64,000 bases of DNA, from assembly GCA_037178625.1 (NCBI GenBank), contig CM074130.1:2294001-2358000 (forward strand), given 5' to 3'. Shown here piece by piece: positions 8,704 through 17,585 of this stretch (position 1 is the first letter of the stretch; every line of letters starts with the position of its first letter). Made by a program: the position numbers and the translations under genes. The notes beneath the pieces were generated by a model. It saw only the letters and a program-made list of their open reading frames with translations. It had not been told where the DNA came from and made no database searches. Origin of the DNA: Skeletonema tropicum. Taxonomy: Eukaryota; Bacillariophyta; Thalassiosirophyceae; Thalassiosirales; Thalassiosiraceae.

Positions 8704-10002
8704 TTACTCTTCTTTCTTCTCTTCTGCAGAGAGCCGTTTTGACACAGAACGAGTGACCCTTTTGCTTTTGCTACCCATGTGTTTCTCTACTTCTTCAGAC
8801 GTATGCTTACTGACAGAATCCAAACCTCCTCTACAGACCTCCCACGCCTTGGCAAAGAGGGGATCGCAAGGTGTTCCAAAATGTGTAATATTGCATGCTT
8901 TACGCTTGCTTGCTTTCTTGGTACGGCGGTAAATGTATCCCTGGTGACCCTCGGCGGAACCATGCATGGATGTTGGTGTTTGTACAAGTAACTCGACATT
9001 GAATTCATATCGGTCAATCATCAATTTTGGACCATGGTAACAAATCAAATATTCGGATTGGCTGTTGTTGAACATATCTGCCAGCTGATGAAAGAGACGT
9101 GGTGGAAAGCCAATGTCAAACATGTAGACATGTGTGAAAGGATCAAAGAAGTTTGCTTCAGTAATGTCTCCGTGAGCAAAGAAGCAACGATGCTCAATCG
9201 TTGAACCATCATCATCTTCTCCATCATCATCTTTCTTCCCCCCATAGGCAATATCTTTCTGTGCAGCCTTGAGCACCTGATCCAAATTCGCCATTCCAAG
9301 CATCCAACGTACATGCTCCATTTCAATCCCATAACTAAACTCTACTCCTGGATATTGTGCCACATGTAGATTTGGCTTGCCGAGACCACAACCAACATCA
9401 ATGAAGCGACTGTGTTTGGATAGGCCGGTGTATTCTATCATGAGGTTGGTCATTTTCTGCATCGATCCGACGGTAAGCTCACCGTAGATTGCTCCACCGT
9501 GGCCGTTGCCTCCAATGCTACCAGTGTGTTTGCTGACGATTTCATAGACTCTTCTAACGTTTGTTGGCACTTTGATTGTAGATCTATTACCAAATGGTGT
9601 CTTCTTCGTCTTTTGTGTTGTGTTGTTAGCGGCTTGCTTTTGATCATCATCGGATGAAGGAGTAGGCTCCTTGCCCATGTCGAGAGAGCGGCGCACTTTG
9701 GATTTGGCAGCCGCTTGTGTAGTTGCGTTCTTTTTCTCCTCGGCTACTACAGATGATATCGATGGTGTTACAAATCTTGCATTGGTGTCGACAGCAGGAG
9801 GGACATCCTCCGTTGTTGTAGTAGTTGTCTTAGATCCTTTCTTTGTTGGCTTCGGTGGTGTCCGCGGCGCTTTGCGGCTGGGGCCATCTTCATTCTTTTT
9901 CTTTGCCGGTGAACTGGCTCGCTTGGTCGGACTCTTTGCAGCAGCAGCTGCTGGTGGTGCTGTTGCGTCGGCTTTGCGTGTGCGTCTCCTGGGTGATGAC
10001 AT
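8704..10002 (-). CDS. DOT1-like class I SAM methyltransferase with long basic N-terminal tail
   Basis: 432 residues, one exon. Residues 1-150 are disordered and rich in Lys, Pro, Ser, Thr and Ala, as in DNA- or chromatin-binding tails. The catalytic half starts near residue 170 with YGELTVGSMQKM, followed by the SAM-binding motif I FIDVGCGLGKP (200-210), SYGIEME, and a later DITEANFF...VYMFDIGFP strand. The order YGE, then D-x-G-x-G-x-G, then Y-G-I/V-E matches the DOT1 (histone H3 Lys79) methyltransferase fold, including its protist variants, so a chromatin role is plausible. A methyltransferase is near certain; H3K79 specificity is inferred. The C terminus (about 400-432) is again basic. The gene converges on the phosphatase-GNAT gene, 89 bp away. 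Confidence 0.75.
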   Translation of the reverse strand: MSSPRRRTRKADATAPPAAAAAKSPTKRASSPAKKKNEDGPSRKAPRTPPKPTKKGSKTTTTTTEDVPPAVDTNARFVTPSISSVVAEEKKNATTQAAAKSKVRRSLDMGKEPTPSSDDDQKQAANNTTQKTKKTPFGNRSTIKVPTNVRRVYEIVSKHTGSIGGNGHGGAIYGELTVGSMQKMTNLMIEYTGLSKHSRFIDVGCGLGKPNLHVAQYPGVEFSYGIEMEHVRWMLGMANLDQVLKAAQKDIAYGGKKDDDGEDDDGSTIEHRCFFAHGDITEANFFDPFTHVYMFDIGFPPRLFHQLADMFNNSQSEYLICYHGPKLMIDRYEFNVELLVQTPTSMHGSAEGHQGYIYRRTKKASKRKACNITHFGTPCDPLFAKAWEVCRGGLDSVSKHTSEEVEKHMGSKSKRVTRSVSKRLSAEEKKEE

Positions 10003-12711
10003 GGTTTTGCTTGCTTCTTCTATGCTAGTGCAAAGGCGGCTGCCATGGTCAACAAAGTTTGTTGAGTGAGCTCGGCATCAAGTTTCGTTCGGCGAAGAGC
10101 GCGTGGAACAACGAGAAAGCACACACAAGAAAGGAGGGGGGCACTTGAGGGCACTTGAGGCTGCTTTTTGCCCCCAGTCCGAAGTCCAGTGGCGGGAATG
10201 ATTATGGCGGGGGAACGGTTGTGGTTTGGCTCCGAGCCAAACCACCATCAATCGTCAAACCACTCCATGCTCCATGCCAAGTCGCTGCTTCCGTGTCCTC
10301 CTATGCCTGGAAATATTCGCCCATAGCAATTAATTTACACTGTAGTGTACTCCTGTTGTTGCTGCGTTCATGCTGGTACCCCGTTTGCCGCGAAGACGAC
10401 AAAGTTCCAATGGAATTCGGCGAGCGGCGTCCACCCATTCGCGACTGACGTCGGCGTGATATTATCGATCGATGCTGCGACTACAACGACGAAAGTAGCA
10501 GCAGAAGGAGTATATTGCAGCCGCTTCGATCAATGCGGGGCTGGGGAGTAAGTAGTAGAAGAGCTCTACAGCAAATAGACTGAGTACTGAGTGTGCAAAG
10601 AATTGAAAGTGTCCACGGTTCACTCGACGATGCTCAATGTCAATGTGGCGTAGATCTACTTGTGAGTTTGTTGGGCTTTCTCTGTCTGAGAAACAGTGAC
10701 GGAAGAGAATAATTCGGCCAACTCATCGGTAATATTTGATGTACATGGATAGTAACATTGGTAGTAGAAGGAGTAGAATTATTCATCGACTCTTGCGTAT
10801 CAAATTTAGGCGCTATAACGAAGAGAATAGATGCTCTCAATCTTCTTAACTGTACGTACTCTCAATCTTCTTAACTGTACATGCCAATATTGACAACCAA
10901 TGACAGGCGAGGTAGACTGGGCCATGAAGAAGAATCATGGCTATAACTTCTTTCATCATCCATTCTTTTGTCTTCTTTGGTATCCTTCTCCGGAGTGATC
11001 AAAGTCGAACCATTCCATAATTACCATACTAGAAAGCTCTCAGCAACTCCTTGTGCCCCTTAAATCTAGTTTTACCTTTAAAGCTGTATACTACTGCTTT
11101 TGTAGCATTGTGCTCGTTCGTTGTGACGAGAAGCGTAGTCGAGCACAGTAAGTGCGATCAAGTACTTTATCTCATCTACGAAGAAGTCACAGAGGAAGCG
11201 CAATATGAGGCAGGATCAATGAGATCAAATCAAACTTTAGGAGGCAGTCTGAACGTGGTATCACCATGATAGGCATTCAATAAAAGCGCTCCATCTCCTC
11301 AACATCTTCGCCGTGGAGTATGCCCGGCTGCACGTCTACAGCGTAGGCTCGACTGCACATCTCTGTGAAGAGATCACTTGACAAGACGTCATTCATTGAT
11401 CTCGATGACAACATACAATGCCGTGCTGAGAGACTGTGAGCAACTGAAGCTTATTTTGTTATGAGAGCCTCGTCGAATACAGCTGTCAACTCTCATGTTG
11501 GCATTGGCGGAGTTGCAGATACAAGAGGAATCGATTGACCATCTCAATCTCAATCACTGATGGGCGATTAACAAAGTGGTAACACCAGTCGACCAACTTC
11601 TTGCATCGCCGGAGTGTTCATTGTGGGATCGGAAGGGTTTAGATTCCCGCCCTCATGCCATGAGAAGGTGGTGAGCTGCTCTCTCTCTCTCTCTCTCTCA
11701 TGACGACGAGGATTTCAGCCACAGCCACTGCGCGTCTCTGGATAGTCTCATTACTATCGACTGCATCGTTTTCATTCAAAGATGGATTGACTGTGATGGT
11801 TTGTTATCCTCGTGTACCTACAATGTGCCCGCCTCGATAGCCGTCTATCTTCGATCTTACTCAGTACGAATAATACACTGAATTGCGCAAAGGCCGTATG
11901 CGATCTAAAGAGGAAGTAGTGGATTTTAGTTTGTTGTATGTTTGACTTGTTCTTTCACCTCACAATGAATCGTTCCATTCAAAGCAATTCAGTCCAGTCA
12001 TCTTCGCACAGAGCACAGAATAATAGTGGAGTCTTTCCACACAACTTCGAACTCGCTACAATTCATTGACTGAAGCTCAGTCGCAACCATCACATCAACT
12101 CCCAAATTGGGATAGTCAGCCATGGTGTTCATTAATAAAGATTCGTCAATGTTCTCTAACCTCTGCAGCAATACATTGCGGAGTCATCACACCCACTCGC
12201 CCGGCCAAGTTCAACCGTTGTATTGTCCTGTATGATTATATTCGGCAATAATTTGCACCCCCCGCATCAATAGTCAGTTTATAGTAACGTGTCGATGATT
12301 ATCGAGTCGATGGAGAGCAACAGAAGAGAATAACCATCGAAAATAAAAGCGATAGCACGCTATTCGGCCCTGCCGCAGCCGTTTGCTGCCAATTGCGGGC
12401 GAATCGAATGCAACAAAACGCCGCCCGCACCCCGAATGTATCACGAGGTGTTAGAGAAGGGAGGGAGGTAATGATGGCTCGTCATTACTATTGTTAATGA
12501 TGTCTACTACGGCCGAAACCGTCATGGTTTGGTTGATTTTGATACTGTTTTGGCTGAAAATGTGTGGGTTGAACCAATCCCGCCACTAGAAGTCTGTCCA
12601 CCATCCACCATCCCATCTCGTCCATTTTCATTTTTCATTTTTCCACTCTTTTGATTTTGAAGGAATAGTCAACTGAAATTGCCTATCTGTGGCCCTTGCT
12701 TGCTATCAGCC
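10003..12711. other. Gene-poor region with small repeats and a hairpin
   Basis: About 2.7 kb without a coding frame I can support; the short frames present lack bias, domains or good starts. Visible details: a direct 10 bp repeat GCACTTGAGG x2 at 10141-10160; a perfect 11 bp-stem hairpin at 10221-10245; a 25 bp tandem duplication (units at 10834 and 10859); and a CT dinucleotide run at about 11679-11699. The left end should contain the promoter of the DOT1-like gene and the right end that of the zinc-knuckle gene. I found no tRNA in it by eye. Confidence 0.5.
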
Positions 12712-14490
12712 ATGGACCAAAGTCTCCGCCAGAGAGGGTGGTCGATAAATTCCTATGGAGACGACCATTTACGTCGTGACCGCGCCGAGTCAATGGCCAC
12801 ACACCAGTCGGAAATGACAGAACAGTCCATGTCAGAGGCTGAAAAATTGAATTTGCTCAATTCAGCATTTGAACACGCACCGACGGAGGAGGAGGAGGAG
12901 CACCCTCATCCTGCAACTACATCTTCTTGTAAACAACAGGATGATAAAAGTAAGAATGAAGAGAGTGAAGAAGAAGGAGAAGAGGACGAGATGTTATTTT
13001 CGTCCTCAAAGTTAAATGAAGATGACTACACGGCCATGTTTGGGGAGGATGATGGTGATGGCAGCTCTCAACAACATAATAGCGATGACGATAATAATGA
13101 TGATCTCAAACCGCCACGCAAACGCTTAAGAACTGGGATAGACACGAGTGTAGCAACAAGCAAAGAAAAGGATGACGAAGAAAGTTCAATTGAAGCTGAT
13201 ACAGATACTGCAGGTGGTGATGGGAAGAACAACATGCAAGAGAAGAAGCCTCAAGTTGTTCTATCCCAGAAGCAACAACAGCAATTGAATTTTGCCAAAT
13301 CGAATTTGTCAAAGTGGGCAGCAAGGCTGTTTGATCCAAATCGACCTCGAGGTTTAGTAGAAGCTCCACAAGTTATACCTCTCAACGATGAATTTTTAAC
13401 TGCTTTTGGTAAGCGGGAGAAGGAATATGATGAGATTTCGGGGAGAGTTGTCGATGTTGATACGACAAATTTGGATGTAGAAGTGCTGGGTGACGATGAT
13501 GATGATGACAGTATGGAATTATCCAGCACAAGGAAGGATAAGAAAGGAGACAAACAAACAGACTTTGGTAAAATGTCAGACTGCAAGATCAAAATTTCAA
13601 ATCTCACTTACTCAACAAATGCAGCCACCATCGCACGAACTTGTGGTAAATATGGACCCGTTGTGGACGTAAATATCATATTGGATGACAATCGTCAGTC
13701 TACTGGTAGAGCATACGTTGTGTTTGAAGATAACGAAAGTGCAGTGGAATGTGCCAACAAAATGAATGAGCAAACTTTGGAAGGGCGTGTTATTTGGGTT
13801 TCGGTAGCCTCATCTTCGTCGTCTGGGAAAAAAAGTATGGATGCTTCATCTGGCGCGACGAAAAGAAAAGAGACGAGGTATTGGGATCGTGATATATCTA
13901 CGAAGTGCCATCAGTGTGAAGAGGTGGGGCATATTGCAGCCAATTGTCCAAATGAAGAGAAGCCAAGACCTTGTGTATTATGTGCTCAATTAGGTCATGA
14001 AATGTGGACATGTCCGATGAAGTGTGTCTGCTTCAACTGCGGTGTCCCTGGCCATCAGAGTCGTGATTGTCCTCACCGCAGAGGTCTTCCTCGTCGAATC
14101 ATTTGTACTGTGTGCTATCAAAGTGGCCATCACCGATTCGATTGTAGAGAGAGACCATGGAATGCTCCGTCCAAGGATGCAATTTGTATGCAGTGTGGAC
14201 AAAAGGGTCATTTCATGTGTTCTGAAATGCGTTGGTTCTTTGGATTGAGGGGTGTAACCTGCTTCAATTGCGGTGGTAATCATTTAGGTGAAAGCTGCAG
14301 GAGAGCAAACTCTGAGACTTGTTCCAAGAATGCCGACATTGGTAGGCAAGAGGTTGAAATGGCTGGAAGCATGACCCTCAGCGACCAATTATCTACTCAA
14401 CGATCGAGCAGAGAAAGTCGCGATAGTCGAGAACAACGAAACGTCAATGGACGTGCAAAGAGTCTTCCCCCTTCACGGCAACGTCGTTAA
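12712..14490 (+). CDS. RRM and multi-CCHC zinc-knuckle RNA-binding protein
   Basis: 592 residues from the ATG at 12712 (context GCCATGG; the frame extends upstream only through a non-ATG codon). Residues 1-280 are acidic and low complexity. An RRM lies at about 290-370 (KIKISNLTYSTN as RNP2-like, GRAYVVFED as RNP1). Six CCHC-type knuckles follow at about 395-530: CHQCEEVGHIAANC, CVLCAQLGHEMWTC, CFNCGVPGHQSRDC, CTVCYQSGHHRFDC, a degenerate CMQCGQKGHFMC and CFNCGGNHLGESC. The tail is Ser/Arg rich. Serial knuckles resemble Air1/Air2 of the TRAMP RNA-surveillance complex or ZCCHC7, so nuclear RNA processing is likely. The last ~68 codons (from 14287) are duplicated at 21518 as part of the long flanking repeat. 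Confidence 0.85.
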   Translation: MDQSLRQRGWSINSYGDDHLRRDRAESMATHQSEMTEQSMSEAEKLNLLNSAFEHAPTEEEEEHPHPATTSSCKQQDDKSKNEESEEEGEEDEMLFSSSKLNEDDYTAMFGEDDGDGSSQQHNSDDDNNDDLKPPRKRLRTGIDTSVATSKEKDDEESSIEADTDTAGGDGKNNMQEKKPQVVLSQKQQQQLNFAKSNLSKWAARLFDPNRPRGLVEAPQVIPLNDEFLTAFGKREKEYDEISGRVVDVDTTNLDVEVLGDDDDDDSMELSSTRKDKKGDKQTDFGKMSDCKIKISNLTYSTNAATIARTCGKYGPVVDVNIILDDNRQSTGRAYVVFEDNESAVECANKMNEQTLEGRVIWVSVASSSSSGKKSMDASSGATKRKETRYWDRDISTKCHQCEEVGHIAANCPNEEKPRPCVLCAQLGHEMWTCPMKCVCFNCGVPGHQSRDCPHRRGLPRRIICTVCYQSGHHRFDCRERPWNAPSKDAICMQCGQKGHFMCSEMRWFFGLRGVTCFNCGGNHLGESCRRANSETCSKNADIGRQEVEMAGSMTLSDQLSTQRSSRESRDSREQRNVNGRAKSLPPSRQRR

Positions 14491-14611
14491 AAAAAGTAAC
14501 GAGAAATTACACCATATTATGTACAATATTATTTTACCTTAGAAGCAGAGAAAAGGGTCTTCTCCGTCAAACTCTGGGGGTGTCGTGTCATCTACACAAC
14601 TTGGTGGGTAG

Positions 14612-15671
14612 TCATCGAAATTGGACGTATCTGTTGAGTCCTTTGATGCTGGGTATTATTGGAGCTGCTATTTGTTTCGAGAGTAGAGCTTCAAAGTCAA
14701 GATTGTCGAAGAATTTGGATCGTCTTATGTCAGAACTTCCTGATTTGAGGCAGCCCAGTCTTCGCGTCAGGTCAGCTGTGAGAAGCTTCTTTGTGAGCTG
14801 CTTGGCAGTTTTGTCAAAACTTCTGGGAAATCTAACTGTTCCTGATAACACCTGCTGATAAATTCTAATTGGATCGTCGTCTTCGGCGACAAAGGGAGGT
14901 TCACCTGCAATCATTTCGTATATGAGGATTCCCAGCGTCCACCAGTCCACTCCTTTACCATGACCTTTGTTCAGAAGGACCTCTGGGGCGATGTACTCTG
15001 GGGTGCCACAAAGAGTGAAGGTCTTGTAGGTCACTATCTTTGCAAAGCCAAAGTCAGTGATTTTCAAGTAGCCATCTCTGTGATACATGAACAGTGATGA
15101 GTTTAGGCGAAGCTTTTAATGGGAAAGACGCATGCACATATCCACGACTCGTACCTTTCGAGTAGAAGATTCTCTGGCTTCAAATCTCTGTAAATGATGC
15201 TTTTACTGTGTAGGTATTCAAATATGCTTACCACGCATCCTGCGTAGAATCTTGCCCACGAAACATCGAACTTGACTGCATTTCGAAGATGTGAAAAGAA
15301 TTCTCCTCCAAGGATGCATTCAATGACCATGTAGATATAAGATGGGTCCTGAAAAGAACAGCACATGTTAACTACGAAAGGGTGTTTGTCTTTTGATATT
15401 ATGGAAAGGATTTCCTTCTCAGACACGATGTGTTCTACCTGTCTGTATTTGATAATATCAGACTTTCTCAGCATCTTTATTGCATAATACTGACCTGTCC
15501 CTGAGTGTGAAGCAAACTAACAAAAGTGTAAGGATTCCGAAGAAAGAGTGAGTCAAAGTGTCGCAACCAACAACTCACTCGAACCCGGCCGAAAGAACCT
15601 GTACCTAAGGTTACTCCGACATCAAAGTCAGTGATTGATTGACACTCTAATGGGGTCATTCTCTTTGCCAT
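14612..15671 (-). CDS. PKA-like AGC protein kinase, copy 1 (frameshifted C terminus)
   Basis: Exons 15579-15671, 15155-15516 and 14612-15077 join in phase to 306 residues through 62 and 77 bp introns. Core motifs: GTGSFGRV (23-30), YAIK Lys45, YRDLKPEN (140-147), DFGFAK (160-165), activation-loop Thr173 in TLCGTPEY and APE (182-184). This is the cAMP-dependent kinase pattern. Compared with copy 2 (21770-22901), one extra C near 14641 shifts the frame after IPSIK, replacing the acidic tail and its terminal FLCF hydrophobic motif with GLNRYVQFR. In AGC kinases this C-terminal FxxF motif docks on the small lobe and supports activity, so copy 1 may be impaired. It is divergent from the DAO-like gene at 15884 (212 bp apart). 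Confidence 0.85.
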
Positions 15672-15883
15672 TCGTTCTATAGTCTCATCAGTCGGTGGAT
15701 TTCTTGTGCTCCGATAGATTCCAGAGATGCTTTCTCTCTATCGCATCTGATCGCATCTCATTCACTTTCTGATCATGGTATTTTTGGCGCCATGTGTCAG
15801 CCTCGCTCAAGGTGAGAAGCGCGAGATTAGAAGTTCAAAGTTCAAGTAGATAACATCATAAGCAGCATCTTCACATCAAGAGC

Positions 15884-16984
15884 ATGGCATCAAAAGTACT
15901 TGTAGTAGGCTCCGGTGTCATTGGCTTACGCACCGCTCTGGAGCTTCTTCGGAAGAATGTGAGCGTCTGCTTGGTTTCGCCCAAATCGCCTACAAACATT
16001 GCCACGACATCAATGGGTGCCGGAGGCCTCTGGATGCCATTTCACTGCGAAGATGAAAGGGTTGATGGGTGGGCAAGAAGTACACTTGATGAACTAACCA
16101 AGCAACTTGCCAATTCTGATCGAAATGTGGAAGTGGTTCCGAAGGTTGCATTCAAGAGACAATTCATGGAACGGCCTACTTGGAGCGAGACTAGCTCTCT
16201 GCAATTCCAGCAGATGGAAGTCGACTGTCTCTACAAACACGCATCCCACAACAACATTCGCTTGCCGCCAAAGGAGACAATTAAAGATGCAGGATACACG
16301 CATGCATGGTTGTTTCATCCTCCGATAGTAGATTCACCCAACGCATTGAATGCGATGCTGCAAGAGATCAAGATGCATAAAAAATCAGATTTCATCAATG
16401 TTGAAACAAATAAATATTTCAACACTATGAACGAAGTTGTGACAGAGGCAAGGACACTAGGTTGTAATGGCGTTGTGAATTGCACAGGATTAGGATCCAG
16501 AGCTCTTTGCCTCGATGACGAAATAGTTGGAGCGCGAGGAGTGCTGCTGCATTATCAAAGATACCAACCTTCACTGTGGGGAGTGGCTTCGAAAGATGAT
16601 ACTCGTTTGAAGGATGCTGCTGTGACGATAGAAGAGGAACCTTTCGGATCTGAAACGACGCCATGCTATATGATACCCAGGGGTGATACAATTGTTGTCG
16701 GAGGAACATATTTGGTTGGTGATGAGGAAGAATGTGTGAGAGAATCTGAAAGAAGAATGATACTAAAAAATGCACAAACACTGGGCATAGACACAACAAA
16801 TAATGAACCCATTGGTGAATGGGTTGGGTTTCGTCCCTACAGAAGTTCTGTAAGATTGGAGATAGACGAAGAGTTGACAGAAAGTGGCATGAGAGTGGTG
16901 CACAGTTTCGGATATGGAGGGTCAGGTTGGACTGTGTATGTCGGTGCCGCGAAAGAAGCAGCGTCACTCGTAACTGGATCGTAA
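15884..16984 (+). CDS. DAO: FAD-dependent D-amino-acid-oxidase-like enzyme, copy 1
   Basis: 366 residues, single exon. The N terminus is the Rossmann FAD-binding motif VLVVGSGVIGLRTALELL. TSMGAGGLWMPFHC near residue 45 corresponds to the DAO-family AGG(L/V)W region. VNCTGLGSRAL (about 200) and the C-terminal GFRPYRSSVRLE plus HSFGYGGSGWTVYVGAA are the second and third FAD/substrate motifs of DAO/DASPO. The expected reaction is oxidative deamination of a D-amino acid to a 2-oxo acid, ammonia and H2O2. DAO is often peroxisomal, but I see no clear terminal SKL here (it ends VTGS). The protein reads the same as copy 2 (23113-24213), so either could be functional. Confidence 0.88.
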   Translation: MASKVLVVGSGVIGLRTALELLRKNVSVCLVSPKSPTNIATTSMGAGGLWMPFHCEDERVDGWARSTLDELTKQLANSDRNVEVVPKVAFKRQFMERPTWSETSSLQFQQMEVDCLYKHASHNNIRLPPKETIKDAGYTHAWLFHPPIVDSPNALNAMLQEIKMHKKSDFINVETNKYFNTMNEVVTEARTLGCNGVVNCTGLGSRALCLDDEIVGARGVLLHYQRYQPSLWGVASKDDTRLKDAAVTIEEEPFGSETTPCYMIPRGDTIVVGGTYLVGDEEECVRESERRMILKNAQTLGIDTTNNEPIGEWVGFRPYRSSVRLEIDEELTESGMRVVHSFGYGGSGWTVYVGAAKEAASLVTGS

Positions 16985-17101
16985 TGGCGAGAAAAGGAAA
17001 AAGGACAATCGATAACCAAAATAATTTGATACCTTGACGAAGAAGAGTCATGTTCTAATCCATCAAAGTAGTTTACGGTGCGTATGATTGTTAATCTCAA
17101 T

Positions 17102-17318
17102 TCACCTGAACTGCTGTTGCCCTCCCATCATTCCATTCATACCACTCATTTGTTGGCCACCCATCTGGTTCATGTTCATATTATTGTTGTTCATACCGCC
17201 CATGCCTTGCATATTATTCATGTTATTTTGCATGCCCATACCTTGCATATTCATGTTACCTTGCATGCCCATGCCTTGCATATTGTTTGTGTTACCTTGC
17301 ATGCCCATACCTCCCATT
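17102..17318 (-). pseudogene. Epsin 3' fragment (truncated at the retroelement junction)
   Basis: The last ~71 codons of the epsin gene, rich in Met, Gln, Gly and Asn, ending MMGGQQQFR and a stop at 17102. The rest of the gene is missing because the copy ends at the poly(T) of the retroelement at 17318. The intact gene is at 24331-26492. One repeat unit differs from the intact gene (a MNMQGMGMQNN variant). It has no start or ENTH domain, so it should be non-functional. Confidence 0.85.
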
Positions 17319-17328
17319 TTTTTTTTTT

Positions 17329-17585
17329 CAGATAAATAAGTGATTAGTTTAGGATGGTATTCAGGAGCTGTTTACTGGGCAAGCTGGATCTGAACTTGCC
17401 CATTTTAGGTAATAAGAGGAGTGCAGTCTAGGTATCTCTAGTTCAGTGGCAAGTCCGCACTCCTCTTGTCACCTGTGCTAGGTGATGGTATGTTCCTCCT
17501 CCCTCCTACTCTCAACTGCCTCTCGACAGGTGAGAGTGAGAGTCCTCACTCAACCTCTGCCACCGCAGAGGTGGGGGAGAGGGGA
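17329..17585 (-). other. 3' untranslated region of LINE A with hairpins
   Basis: Non-coding stretch between the RT stop codon and the poly(A). It holds at least two perfect short hairpins: 17469-17485 (TCACCT, 5 nt loop, AGGTGA) and 17553-17572 (ACCTCTGC, 4 nt loop, GCAGAGGT). In R2-like elements the folded 3' UTR is what the reverse transcriptase recognises to prime copying, so the structures may have that role here (inference). Confidence 0.5.

Larger units (their letters stand above)
14287..17318. repeat. Long direct repeat A, left copy (3032 bp)
   Basis: Nearly identical to 21518-24550, offset 7229-7232 bp. Differences noted by eye are few: two substitutions near 14453-14467, a 1 bp insertion near 14641, a 1 bp insertion near 15825, a substitution near 17034 and changes in the ATG-rich epsin repeat around 17225-17290. 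The left edge lies inside the zinc-knuckle gene and the right edge inside the epsin 3' coding region, directly against the poly(T) end of the retroelement. The copy carries the 3' end of the zinc-knuckle gene, a kinase, a DAO-like gene and an epsin fragment. Confidence 0.95.

Noticed and set aside
10155..10448. Small plus-strand frames in the gene-poor region (also 11051-11269, 12066-12251)
   Set aside because: Short, no coding bias, no domain and no good start context.
16425..17051. 208-codon minus-strand frame (and its twin at 23654-24280)
   Set aside because: Antisense of the DAO-like gene; no domain, and the sense protein is well supported.
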